Source of the DNA: JAAZZIT01 sp964480525
GTDB lineage: Bacteria > Bacillota > Clostridia > Oscillospirales > Ruminococcaceae
NCBI GenBank assembly: GCA_964480525.1
Contig: CAYZOV010000003.1
Coordinates: forward strand, 48,441 to 112,440
Length of the DNA: 64,000 nt
Direction: 5' to 3'
A model generated the notes under the pieces. It did no database searches. It worked only from the letters and a program-made list of their open reading frames with translations, and was not told the DNA's origin. Shown one piece after another: positions 8,780-17,703 of this stretch. Position numbers and translations under genes: made by a program. Each line of letters starts with the position of its first letter. Position 1 is the stretch's first letter.

Positions 8780-11560
8780 ATGAAAAATGCATTTTTAAAA
8801 GACGCTCGCAGAGAAATTTTACATTCTTTCAGCAGATTTTTGTCTATATTTTTGATAGTTTTTCTAGGTGTTGGCTTTTATTCGGGAATAAATTCCACAA
8901 TGCCGGACATGAAATACACGGCAGGTGAGTATTTTAAACAAACAGATTTAATGGATTTAAAACTTGTTTCCACATTAGGAATAAAAGCCGAGGATATTAA
9001 AAATATTAAAAAGCTTGATTTTGTGGACGGTGTTTCCGTTGGCTATTCAAAGGACGTATTTTATAAATACGACAGTAAAAACCTTGTTATAAAATTTATG
9101 TCGTTTAATGAAAACCACACCTTCGGAAATGATAATCTTAACAAACTTACGGTTTTGCAAGGAAGATTGCCTGAAAAAGCAGGGGAATGTGTTGTTGACG
9201 AAAAATTTATTAACTATAAACACGGATTTAAAATTGGCGACCAAATAACCGTTTCTTCGCCTTATGCCGATACTTCGATTGATGAAATTTTCACAACTGA
9301 CACGTTTACTATTGTTGGGTATGTCACTACGCCATTGTACATTGGATACGAACGTGATAAAACCACCGTGGGAAACGGAAATGTGTCGGGTTATGTTTTC
9401 ATAAACGAAAATGATTTTAACCTTGATTATTATTCCGAAATGTACATAACCCTGAAAAACTGCGATTTTGAGCCTTCTTCCGAAGAATATCTAGACGCTG
9501 TAAATGAAAACAGGCAAACAATTATAGATGTTTTTTCGCAAAGTGTAAATGAAAGATATGACTATTTGTTCAACTTGTACACAAATAAAATAAGTTCTGC
9601 CGAAAACAGCGTTTCTCAACTTGAAACTTTTTTAAACGCTGAACTTGATGATTTGTACGTTCAAAAAGCGTATTTGGAAAATCTTATTTCAGAATATGAA
9701 AAACAGTTTGATAATTCTTCAAGTAATCTTTTAAACCTTAAAATTTCAAAGGCTAAAGCGCTTTTGTCACAACTTGACGAACTGATTTACGCAAAAGAAA
9801 ATAATGATACCGATAAACTTAACGAACTTAACGAAAAGCTTAATGATTATAAAGAAGAAATATTTCAATCAAAGACAGAACTTGAAAAACTATCTCAGCC
9901 TGTAATTTTGGATTATGACAGATTTTACAATTCAGACTATAGCTCTTTTGAGGGCGACGCCGAAAAAATACATTCTATAGGCAAAGTTTTTCCTTTGTTT
10001 TTTGTAATTGTTGCAGCTCTTGTTTGCCTTACAACCATGACCAGAATGATTGAAGAACAGCGTACCCAAATCGGTATTTATAAAGCTTTAGGTTACACTT
10101 CGTTTCAAATTGTTTTAAAATATTTAATTTATGGCGGAATAGGTGCTTTTTTCGGAAGTTTTTTAGGATACATTGTCGGGGTTAAAGTGTTACCTGCCGT
10201 AATTTTCAACTGTTATAAAATTTTATACAACATACCTTGTTTCTATACGCAAATAAATTGGAAAAACGCCTTTTTAATTTCCGTGTTTTCAACTTTTCTG
10301 ACTTGCGTTGTGGTAATTTACAGTTGTTATAAAGAATTAAAAATTCAGCCGTCACAACTTATGAGACCGAAAAGTCCTAAGTCGGGCAGACGTGTTTTCT
10401 TGGAAAAATTTCCGTTTCTTTGGAATAAAATAAGTTTTATCGGCAAAGTCACCATACGAAATTTGTTAAGATACAAAAAGCGATTTTTAATGACCGTTTT
10501 CGGGGTCGCAGGGTGTACTGCGCTGATTCTGACGGGATTCGGATTAAAACATTCAATTTCCGCAATTTTGGATTTACAGTTTAACAAAGTTTTCTGCTAC
10601 GATTCAATGGCTCTGATTGATTGTTCAAGTTATGATTCAGTACAGGTCTTGTCTGAAATATCGCAAATTAACGGGGTTGTTGATTGTGATTTGAGTTGTC
10701 AGGTCGGTTGTGAAATTCCAAATGGAATTGAAACCTATACAGGCACAATTGTTGTAGTTGATGATGTTACAAATATCTCAAAGTATGTAAACTTAATTGA
10801 TGTCAACAACGGAAAAGCGTTAAATATAAATAACAACGGCGTAATAATTAACGAAAAACTTTCGCTTCTTTTAGATTTAAACGTAGGTGACGAAATCACC
10901 ATTGATTTAGCAGATAAAGGAAAAGTGACTTTTACCGTTGACGGCATAACCGAAAATTACGCATTGCATTACATTTATATCAGCAAAGAATTATACGAAG
11001 AAAAGGTTGAAAGTCCAACATTTAACACTTGTTTTATCAATTATGACAGCAACAAAAGTTCGGAAGAACTTTCGGAAAACATACTGTCGATTGATGGTAT
11101 TTTGGGGATAACAAACCTTGAAGATAACGGCAAATCTTTTGAAAAATCGCTTAAAAGTCTTACCGGCATAGTGTGGCTTTTGATTATTTGTGCAGGCGCT
11201 TTGGCTATGGTTGTGTTGTACAACTTGGCTAATATCAACATTACGGAACGGGTTAGAGAGATTGCCACAATCAAAGTTTTAGGTTTTTACGACAACGAAA
11301 CCGACGGATATATTTTCAGAGAAAATATTTTTTCCGCACTTATAGGAATAATTTTAGGTTGGTTTTTCGGAAAATATCTACACAGATTCGTTGTTCAAAC
11401 CGCCGAAGTTGACATAGTTATGTTTGACAGAACTCTTGAACTTTCGTCATATATAATTTCAGCACTTCTAACGCTATTATTTACTGCTGTTATTATTTTT
11501 ATATTGCATTTTAAACTGAAAAAAGTGGATATGGTTTCCTCGCTTAAATCAGTTGAATAA
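8780..11560 (+). CDS. Large FtsX/MacB-type ABC transporter permease
   Basis: 926 residues. One N-terminal membrane helix (about 15-37) is followed by a long outside region that includes a predicted coiled coil (about 270-375, rich in Leu, Glu and Lys heptads). Then come three helices of a first FtsX domain (about 405-520), a second helix near 590 with another outside domain, and a final FtsX block (about 800-915) with VREIATIKVLGF. This two-FtsX layout is typical of Firmicute permeases for peptides, lipids or antimicrobial resistance. The matching ATPase is likely the gene at 12937, although two genes intervene. Substrate unknown. Confidence 0.85.
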   Translation: MKNAFLKDARREILHSFSRFLSIFLIVFLGVGFYSGINSTMPDMKYTAGEYFKQTDLMDLKLVSTLGIKAEDIKNIKKLDFVDGVSVGYSKDVFYKYDSKNLVIKFMSFNENHTFGNDNLNKLTVLQGRLPEKAGECVVDEKFINYKHGFKIGDQITVSSPYADTSIDEIFTTDTFTIVGYVTTPLYIGYERDKTTVGNGNVSGYVFINENDFNLDYYSEMYITLKNCDFEPSSEEYLDAVNENRQTIIDVFSQSVNERYDYLFNLYTNKISSAENSVSQLETFLNAELDDLYVQKAYLENLISEYEKQFDNSSSNLLNLKISKAKALLSQLDELIYAKENNDTDKLNELNEKLNDYKEEIFQSKTELEKLSQPVILDYDRFYNSDYSSFEGDAEKIHSIGKVFPLFFVIVAALVCLTTMTRMIEEQRTQIGIYKALGYTSFQIVLKYLIYGGIGAFFGSFLGYIVGVKVLPAVIFNCYKILYNIPCFYTQINWKNAFLISVFSTFLTCVVVIYSCYKELKIQPSQLMRPKSPKSGRRVFLEKFPFLWNKISFIGKVTIRNLLRYKKRFLMTVFGVAGCTALILTGFGLKHSISAILDLQFNKVFCYDSMALIDCSSYDSVQVLSEISQINGVVDCDLSCQVGCEIPNGIETYTGTIVVVDDVTNISKYVNLIDVNNGKALNINNNGVIINEKLSLLLDLNVGDEITIDLADKGKVTFTVDGITENYALHYIYISKELYEEKVESPTFNTCFINYDSNKSSEELSENILSIDGILGITNLEDNGKSFEKSLKSLTGIVWLLIICAGALAMVVLYNLANINITERVREIATIKVLGFYDNETDGYIFRENIFSALIGIILGWFFGKYLHRFVVQTAEVDIVMFDRTLELSSYIISALLTLLFTAVIIFILHFKLKKVDMVSSLKSVE

Positions 11561-11587
11561 TATTAAAATCAGAAAGGATATAAATTT

Positions 11588-11794
11588 ATGAAAAACGAAA
11601 ACAACGGCGTTGTTATGACGCTATCACTAATTATCGGCTTTATTTTGGGAGCTTTAACAGGTTTGGGAATCGCATATCTTGTAAAGAAAAACGACGAAAA
11701 GAATGATTTTACGGCGTTTGACGACATTGATTGTGACGATTTGTTTGACGACTGCGACGATTATGAGGACGAGTGCAATTGTTACTCATTCTAA
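11588..11794 (+). CDS. Small membrane protein with Asp/Cys-rich tail
   Basis: 68 residues. A hydrophobic helix (about 11-31, LSLIIGFILGALTGLGIAYLV) is followed by KKNDEKND and a strongly acidic tail with repeated DD and DC pairs (IDCDDLFDDCDDYEDECNC), holding four to five cysteines. GAAAGGA precedes the ATG. It lies between the ABC permease and ychF with short gaps on both sides. YtxH-like small proteins share the helix pattern, but I do not recognise the acidic tail; metal binding is conceivable and unproven. Confidence 0.65.
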   Translation: MKNENNGVVMTLSLIIGFILGALTGLGIAYLVKKNDEKNDFTAFDDIDCDDLFDDCDDYEDECNCYSF

Positions 11795-11820
11795 ATTTTG
11801 CTTGAAAGGAATATAAAAAT

Positions 11821-12915
11821 ATGAAACTTGGAATGGTCGGACTTCCTAATGTAGGTAAGTCAACACTTTTTAATGCTTTGACAAACGCAGGAGCTGAATC
11901 TGCAAATTATCCGTTCTGCACAATCGAGCCAAACGTGGGTATTGTATCTGTACCTGACGAACGTCTTGACAAGCTTGCTGAAATGTATCACCCTGAAAAA
12001 TTCACCCCTGCAACACTTGAATTTGTTGATATTGCAGGTCTTGTAAAGGGTGCGTCAAAGGGCGAAGGCTTGGGCAACAAATTTTTATCAAACATTCGTG
12101 AGGTTGACGCTATTGTTCACGTTGTGCGTTGCTTTGAGGACGACAATATTATCCACGTTGACGGCAACATTAACCCTGTTCGTGATATTGAAACTATCGA
12201 CCTTGAACTTATTTTTGCCGACGTTGAGCTTATCGAACGAAAACTTGACCGTACAAAAAAAGCACTCAAAGGCGACAAGTCGTTGGCTAGTGCGGTAGAT
12301 TTTCTTGAAGAATTAAAAAATCATCTTGAAAACGGAAAACCTGCCAGAGCATTTCCTATGGACGATGAACAAAAAGAATTTTTGAAAGAAACCCCGCTTC
12401 TTTCACTTAAACCTGTAATTTACGCAGCTAATATGAGCGAGGACGATTTTAGAAACAACATAGAAACAAACGAAAATTATAAAAAAGTTTGCGAAATTGC
12501 CGCTGAACAGGGAGCTGCCGTTTTGCCGATTTGCGCCCAAATTGAAGCTGAAATTTCCGATATGGACGCCGAGGACAAGGAAATGTTCCTTGCAGATTTG
12601 GGTCTTGAAATCAGCGGTCTTAACCGAATTATCAAAGAGGGCTATTCGCTTTTGGGACTTATTTCGTACCTCACCGCAGGACAGCCTGAAGTTCGAGCTT
12701 GGACAATTACAAAGGGAACTAAGGCTCCACAGGCGGCAGGAAAAATTCACACAGACTTTGAAAAAGGATTTATTCGTGCCGAAGTTGTGTCATTTGACGA
12801 CCTTATGGCTTGTGGAAGTATGGCGAATGCTAAGGAAAAGGGACTTGTTCGACTTGAGGGCAAAGAGTACGTTATGAACGATGGAGATATTGTTCTTTTC
12901 AGATTTAACGTTTAA
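11821..12915 (+). CDS. ychF: Redox-regulated ATPase YchF
   Basis: 364 residues, the usual length. GLPNVGKST (6-14) is the P-loop, NYPFCTIEPNVG the switch I region, DIAGLVKGASKGEGLGNKFL the G3 region, and a C-terminal TGS domain starts near 280 with AWTITKGTKAPQAAGKIH. YchF/Ola1 is an Obg-family protein that prefers ATP, binds ribosomes and takes part in stress responses. GAAAGGA precedes the start. It sits inside what looks like an ABC-transporter gene group without obvious functional link. Confidence 0.95.
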   Translation: MKLGMVGLPNVGKSTLFNALTNAGAESANYPFCTIEPNVGIVSVPDERLDKLAEMYHPEKFTPATLEFVDIAGLVKGASKGEGLGNKFLSNIREVDAIVHVVRCFEDDNIIHVDGNINPVRDIETIDLELIFADVELIERKLDRTKKALKGDKSLASAVDFLEELKNHLENGKPARAFPMDDEQKEFLKETPLLSLKPVIYAANMSEDDFRNNIETNENYKKVCEIAAEQGAAVLPICAQIEAEISDMDAEDKEMFLADLGLEISGLNRIIKEGYSLLGLISYLTAGQPEVRAWTITKGTKAPQAAGKIHTDFEKGFIRAEVVSFDDLMACGSMANAKEKGLVRLEGKEYVMNDGDIVLFRFNV

Positions 12916-12936
12916 TTTTAAAGGATTGTTGTAGCT

Positions 12937-13638
12937 ATGGCTTTTGTTGAACTAAAAAATGTATATAAAAGATATAAAATGGGCGACTTGACCATAACTG
13001 CTTCGGACGGAGTTTCTTTTGAAATCCAAAAAGGAGAATTTTGTGTGATTCTGGGTTCTAGCGGAGCAGGGAAAACCACAATTTTAAACCTACTTGGCGG
13101 AATGGACACCTGTGACGAGGGCGAAATTATCGTTGACGGTTGTGATATTGCTAAATTTAATAAAAAACAGCTTGCAACTTTTCGGCGATACGATATAGGA
13201 TTTGTTTTTCAGTTTTATAACCTTGTTAATAATTTAACTGCCAAAGAAAATGTGGAACTTGCTACACAAATTTCAAAGGACGCTATGTCGGCTGAAGAAG
13301 TGCTGAAAATGGTGGGTTTAGAAGATAGAATGAATAATTTCCCGTCCCAGCTTTCAGGTGGGGAACAACAGAGGGTTTCCATCGCAAGAGCATTGGCGAA
13401 ACGTCCGAAACTTCTTCTTTGCGATGAACCGACAGGCGCACTTGATTATAACACAGGAAAATCCATTTTGAAACTTTTGCAAGATAGCTGTCGAAAAAAC
13501 GGAATAACCGTTGTGGTGATTACGCACAATTCGGCGATTTCTCCCATTGCAGACAGAGTTATTACAATTAAAAACAGCAAAGTAGATTCCGTAGTTATTA
13601 ACGAAAATCCTGTTGATATTGAAACAATCGAATGGTAA
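12937..13638 (+). CDS. ABC transporter ATP-binding protein (MacB/LolD type)
   Basis: 233 residues. Walker A GSSGAGKTT (near 38), Q-loop FVFQFYNLVNNLTAKEN, signature LSGGEQQRVSIARAL, Walker B LLLCDEPTGALD and the His-switch VVITHN are all present, so it should be an active ATPase. The FxFYNLV and SGGEQQR pattern places it in the MacB/LolD group that pairs with FtsX-type permeases, and the only such permease nearby is at 8780. It follows ychF by 21 bases. A strong terminator follows. Confidence 0.9.
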   Translation: MAFVELKNVYKRYKMGDLTITASDGVSFEIQKGEFCVILGSSGAGKTTILNLLGGMDTCDEGEIIVDGCDIAKFNKKQLATFRRYDIGFVFQFYNLVNNLTAKENVELATQISKDAMSAEEVLKMVGLEDRMNNFPSQLSGGEQQRVSIARALAKRPKLLLCDEPTGALDYNTGKSILKLLQDSCRKNGITVVVITHNSAISPIADRVITIKNSKVDSVVINENPVDIETIEW

Positions 13639-13642
13639 AAAT

Positions 13643-13676
13643 AACGCAGACTGATTTTTTTCAGCCTGCGTTTTTG
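13643..13676 (+). terminator. Terminator after the ABC ATPase gene
   Basis: AACGCAGACTGA (13643-13654) pairs with TCAGCCTGCGTT (13661-13672) with one mismatch, followed by a T run. It ends the trpS-to-ATPase strand. Confidence 0.85.
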
Positions 13677-13680
13677 TTTA

Positions 13681-13712
13681 AAAAAAGAGAACGCACAATC
13701 TGTACGTTCTCT
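13681..13712 (-). terminator. Terminator of the purine operon
   Basis: On the minus strand AGAGAACG (13712-13705) pairs with CGTTCTCT (13693-13686), extended by GTAC-like pairs, and is followed by six to seven T residues. It lies just past the purD stop. Confidence 0.85.
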
Positions 13713-13718
13713 AAAATT

Positions 13719-15074
13719 TTATTGTCTGAGATATACGCCGTTTTCTTCGATATAGTCCTCCATATCGTCCTTGTAATCAAGGTGCAATGGGTCAATATCA
13801 AGTGCCTTTAATGCACGGGCGCCTATGTCGTGACGGAAATGAACCTTATCCCAAGTGATAGTTTCAACACCCTTGTAGGCATTTTCAATCGCACTTTGGA
13901 GCGTAAGTCCTGTTGAGGTAACACCCAAAACTCTGCCACCGTTAGTTAGGAATTTTCCGTCCGAAAGCTTTGTTCCTGCGTGGTAAACATTGCAAATAGT
14001 CTGACCCTTTTCGTCAAGACCCTTGATTTCATGTCCCTTTGGATAGCTTTCAGGATATCCTCCACTAGCCATAACTACGCAAGCACACGCACCGTTTTTC
14101 CACTTGATGTCAATTTCATCAAGCTTGTGGTTGTAAATCGCCTCAAAAATTTCAACCAAATCGCTGTCGAGCATTGGCAAAACAACCTGTGTTTCAGGGT
14201 CGCCAAATCGACAGTTGTATTCAATAACCTTAGGTCCCTTTGGTGTAAGCATAAGTCCAAAGTACAAACAGCCCTCAAAGGTACGTCCTTCGCTGTTCAT
14301 AGCGTTCATTGTCGGAATGAAGATTTTTTCCATACATTCCTTTGCAATTTCTTCGGTGTAATAAGGGTTTGGCGAAATTGTTCCCATACCACCTGTGTTC
14401 AAGCCCTCGTCATTGTCGTATGCACGCTTGTGGTCCATTGACGAAATCATAGGTACGAGAGTTTTTCCGTCTGTGAAAGACAAAACGGAAACCTCAGGAC
14501 CTGTGAGATATTCTTCGATAACAATTCTTGTACTGCTGTCACCGAATTTTTTGTTTTCAATCATCTCTCGAACTGCGTCAACAGCCTCTTGCTCGTTTTG
14601 TGCAATTATTACGCCTTTGCCAAGTGCAAGTCCGTCTGCCTTGATAACAGCAGGGTAGGAGTTTTGCGATTTTAGGTACTCGATAGCCTTTTCGCTGTCG
14701 GTAAACACCTCGTAAAACGCAGTCGGAATGTTGTATTTTTTCATTAAATCCTTTGAAAAAACTTTCGAGCCTTCGATAATTGCAGCACATTTTTTAGGTC
14801 CGAACGTCATAAAGCCCTCAGCCTGCAATGCGTCAACCATTCCCAAAACAAGTGGGTCGTCAGGTGCAACCACGACCATATCTACCGAAAGCTTTTTAGC
14901 TAACGCAACAACGCCCTCGATGTCTGTTGCACTTACGTCAAAACATTCAGCACCGCAAGCCGAAATTCCACCGTTTCCGGGTGTGCAATATACCTTGTCG
15001 CATTTTTTCGACTCCATAAGCTTCATAATAATTGCGTGTTCACGGCCTCCGCCACCAACAACTAATATGTTCAT
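13719..15074 (-). CDS. purD: Phosphoribosylamine-glycine ligase
   Basis: About 451 residues. It starts MNILVVGGGGREHAI, the N-terminal phosphoribosylamine-binding loop, and has the ATP-grasp core with YPAVIKADGLALGKGVIIA, then NTGGMGTISPNP and EYNCRFGDPETQVV. PurD joins glycine to 5-phosphoribosylamine to make GAR, the second step of purine synthesis. ATG 15074 is chosen because GAAAGGA sits nine bases upstream; a TTG at 15092 overlaps that site. It is the last gene of the pur operon, although its reaction is early. Confidence 0.95.
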   Translation of the reverse strand: MNILVVGGGGREHAIIMKLMESKKCDKVYCTPGNGGISACGAECFDVSATDIEGVVALAKKLSVDMVVVAPDDPLVLGMVDALQAEGFMTFGPKKCAAIIEGSKVFSKDLMKKYNIPTAFYEVFTDSEKAIEYLKSQNSYPAVIKADGLALGKGVIIAQNEQEAVDAVREMIENKKFGDSSTRIVIEEYLTGPEVSVLSFTDGKTLVPMISSMDHKRAYDNDEGLNTGGMGTISPNPYYTEEIAKECMEKIFIPTMNAMNSEGRTFEGCLYFGLMLTPKGPKVIEYNCRFGDPETQVVLPMLDSDLVEIFEAIYNHKLDEIDIKWKNGACACVVMASGGYPESYPKGHEIKGLDEKGQTICNVYHAGTKLSDGKFLTNGGRVLGVTSTGLTLQSAIENAYKGVETITWDKVHFRHDIGARALKALDIDPLHLDYKDDMEDYIEENGVYLRQ

Positions 15075-15106
15075 AATTTTTAATCCTTTCAAATTTTATA
15101 TTATAA

Positions 15107-16288
15107 TTAGTGATGGAAAAGACGAATTCCTGTGAATGCCATAGCCATATTGTATTTGTTGCAGGTTTCGATTACGTTATCATCTCTGATTGAACCACCT
15201 GGCTGTGCAACATAGGAAACTCCACTTTTTCTAGCTCTTTCAATATTATCGCCGAATGGGAAGAAAGCGTCCGAGCCAAGACATACGTCGGTGTTTTTAG
15301 CAAGCCATTCCTTTTGCTCAGCCTTTGTAAATACCTCAGGCTTAACCTTGAAGAAATTCTGCCAAACGCCTTCTGCAAGTACGTCCTCGTACTCGTCTGA
15401 AATGTAAACGTCAATAGTATTATCACGGTCTGCTCGTCTGATGTTGTCAACAAATTGTAAATTCAACACCTGTGGAGCCTGTCTGAGCCACCAGTTATCA
15501 GCCTTGTTTCCAGCGAGTCTTGTGCAGTGAATTCTCGACTGTTGACCTGCACCGATACCGATAGCCTGTCCGTCCTTAACATAGCAAACGCTGTTTGACT
15601 GTGTATATTTAAGTGTGATAAGTGAAATAATCAGGTCGATTTTCTTGTCATCAGGAATGTTCTTGTTTTCTGTTACAACATTTTCAAGAAGAGCGTTATT
15701 AATATCAAGCTCGTTTCTGCCTTGTTCAAATGTAACACCGTAAACCTGTTTTGTTTCGATTGGAGCAGGCTTGTAGTTAGGGTCAATTTTAATGATGTTG
15801 TATGTACCTTTTCTCTTTGATTTGAGAATTTCCAAAGCCTCGTCTGTGTAAGCAGGTGCAATAATTCCGTCTGAAACCTCTCTCTGAATCATTCTTGCTG
15901 TGCAAGCGTCACATTCGTCTGAAAGTGCGATAAAATCGCCGTATGACGACATTCTGTCAGCACCTCTAGCTCTTGCATAAGCACAAGCCATAGGTGAAAG
16001 TTCGCCCAAATCATCAACAAAGTAAATCTTTTTCAATGTGTCTGAAAGTGGCTTTCCAACGCCTGCTCCTGCCGGTGAAACGTGCTTAAATGATGTAGCA
16101 GCCACAAGACCTGTTGCTTTTTTAAGCTCGTTAACAAGCTGCCAGCCGTTAAATGCGTCAAGAAGATTGATATATCCGGGTTTTCCGTTCAAAACCTCAA
16201 TAGGAAGGTCGCCGCCCTCAGCCATAAAAACTCTCGAAGGCTTTTGGTTAGGGTTACAGCCGTATTTTAAAAGCATTTCGTTTGCCAT
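15107..16288 (-). CDS. purH: AICAR transformylase (stand-alone PurH C-terminal domain)
   Basis: About 393 residues. It corresponds only to the AICAR formyltransferase half of PurH: YGCNPNQKPSRVF near the start, SFKHVSPAGAGVG with the catalytic Lys-His pair, YTQSNSVCYVKDGQAIGIGAGQQSRIHC, and SDAFFPFGDNIERA. The enzyme uses 10-formyl-THF to make FAICAR. The methylglyoxal-synthase-like IMP cyclohydrolase domain of bifunctional PurH is absent. The next gene upstream, an IMP cyclohydrolase, supplies the missing activity. ATG 16288 follows an AAGGTGG site; the folate transporter folT elsewhere in the window feeds the cofactor pool. Confidence 0.92.
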   Translation of the reverse strand: MANEMLLKYGCNPNQKPSRVFMAEGGDLPIEVLNGKPGYINLLDAFNGWQLVNELKKATGLVAATSFKHVSPAGAGVGKPLSDTLKKIYFVDDLGELSPMACAYARARGADRMSSYGDFIALSDECDACTARMIQREVSDGIIAPAYTDEALEILKSKRKGTYNIIKIDPNYKPAPIETKQVYGVTFEQGRNELDINNALLENVVTENKNIPDDKKIDLIISLITLKYTQSNSVCYVKDGQAIGIGAGQQSRIHCTRLAGNKADNWWLRQAPQVLNLQFVDNIRRADRDNTIDVYISDEYEDVLAEGVWQNFFKVKPEVFTKAEQKEWLAKNTDVCLGSDAFFPFGDNIERARKSGVSYVAQPGGSIRDDNVIETCNKYNMAMAFTGIRLFHH

Positions 16289-16309
16289 AATTTTACCACC
16301 TTTCAAAAA

Positions 16310-17023
16310 TTACTTGTTTTTGTTTACGATTTTAGAAACAGCATTGCCTGTTTCAATGTCAATGTATCTTACAAAAAGTGAAACCTTGTTGTCCTCGTTG
16401 AGGTTTTCCCAAAGCGTCGAAGTGAACTGGTCGATGTCGTTTGGAATTTCTACCTTTTTAGGCTCGCCCTCAAAGCTTGGGAGAGGATTTCCGTCACCCA
16501 TATATGTGTGAATAAAATGACCCTCGCCGTTGATTGGATTGTAGTAGCTGTAAGTAAATCTGTGAACGGACTCAGGATTGCCGTCATCTGATTTCAAAAT
16601 AGACATTGCATAGTTGTATTTTCCGTTTTCAACGTGCATAATGCCCGAAATTCTAGGAGTAAAGTTTGGTGCGTCATCTTCGTATTCTCTGGTTCTCAAA
16701 GCCTGCTCGAAAGTGAGCTGTTTGTCCATAAGGTCGTAAATTGTGTCTGTCTGGTCGCCGTTTGTAACAATAGTCTTGTTTCCCAAAACTCTAACAGGTG
16801 AGTAAATAATAAGGTGTGGATCGGAAAGAAGTGATGGGTCGAATGCCTCGGTCTTAATTCCGTCCTCTGTTTCGGTGAAAACTCTGTTTCTTGAGTTTAC
16901 ACTTCTACCCATGATGAAATAGGCTGTTACAGCACTTTTTCCGTCCTCGGATTTGCCTATAACAATACCTCTGCCAGGGTACGAATTTTCTCTAAGCTCG
17001 TTTGCTAGATTGATTGTTTTCAT
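16310..17023 (-). CDS. purO: IMP cyclohydrolase, PurO type
   Basis: About 237 residues and unrelated to the PurH N-terminal domain. NSYPGRGIVIGKS, AYFIMGRSVNSRNRVF and DPSLIIYSPVR-like segments (here DPHLIIYSPVRVLG) match the PurO family first known from archaea. It closes FAICAR to IMP. Direct pairing with a stand-alone AICAR transformylase gene makes the assignment strong. The start at 17023 is set by GGAGG seven bases upstream; the ATG at 17029 is too close to it. Spacing to its neighbours is about 20-45 bases, as expected in one operon. Confidence 0.85.
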   Translation of the reverse strand: MKTINLANELRENSYPGRGIVIGKSEDGKSAVTAYFIMGRSVNSRNRVFTETEDGIKTEAFDPSLLSDPHLIIYSPVRVLGNKTIVTNGDQTDTIYDLMDKQLTFEQALRTREYEDDAPNFTPRISGIMHVENGKYNYAMSILKSDDGNPESVHRFTYSYYNPINGEGHFIHTYMGDGNPLPSFEGEPKKVEIPNDIDQFTSTLWENLNEDNKVSLFVRYIDIETGNAVSKIVNKNK

Positions 17024-17067
17024 AAACATACCTCCATAAAATTTATTTTTCCTAATTAAAAATTTTC

Positions 17068-17691
17068 CTAATCAACAAATGCTTTTCCGTCACGAATTGT
17101 AATTCTGTCCTCACAGAAAAGTGAAACTGCCTTTGGTAAAAGCTTCCACTCTACATTTTCCATAATTCTCTTTTGCAGAACTTCTGGTGTGTCATCGTTT
17201 TTAACTTCGACAACGCCTTGCAGAATTATAGCTCCTGCGTCCGTAAATTCGTTTACAAAATGAATTGTCGCACCCGAAACTTTTACACCGTATTCAAGAG
17301 CCTTTTCGTGAACCTTAATTCCGTAAAAACCATCTCCGCAGAATGATGGAATAAGGGCAGGGTGGACGTTTATAATTTTAAATGGATATGCCTTTGTAAC
17401 ACAAGCGTCAAGAATTGTCATAAAGCCTGCAAGTACAATAAGGTCTGCTTTTTGGTTTTCAAGCTCGGCTAAGAGAGCCTTGCTGTACGACAGCTTGTCG
17501 GCATATTCCTTTCGTGGAAGTACAACCGTGTCAATGCCTGCATTTTTCGCTCTTTCGAGGGCATACGCACCCTCCTTTGACGAGATAACGCAGGTGATTT
17601 TTCCGCCCTTGATTTCGCCACGATTTTCAGCGTCAATGAGAGCTTGTAAATTGGTTCCTCCACCCGAAACAAGAACAACTATATTTTTCAT
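17068..17691 (-). CDS. purN: Phosphoribosylglycinamide formyltransferase
   Basis: 207 residues. VLVSGGGTNLQALI begins the fold; NVHPALIPSFCGDGFYG carries the catalytic His and formyl-folate loop; GATIHFVNEFTDAGAIILQ with the catalytic Asp follows. PurN transfers a formyl group from 10-formyl-THF to GAR in the cytoplasm. The start follows purM closely with a GAGGAAACT-like site. The alternative formate-dependent PurT is not present in the window. Confidence 0.94.
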   Translation of the reverse strand: MKNIVVLVSGGGTNLQALIDAENRGEIKGGKITCVISSKEGAYALERAKNAGIDTVVLPRKEYADKLSYSKALLAELENQKADLIVLAGFMTILDACVTKAYPFKIINVHPALIPSFCGDGFYGIKVHEKALEYGVKVSGATIHFVNEFTDAGAIILQGVVEVKNDDTPEVLQKRIMENVEWKLLPKAVSLFCEDRITIRDGKAFVD

Positions 17692-17703
17692 AGTTTCCTC
17701 CGA

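Noticed and set aside
14728..15135. 135-codon plus-strand frame opposite purD
   Set aside because: It lies wholly antisense to the well-matched purD gene, lacks a ribosome site and has shadow-like composition.
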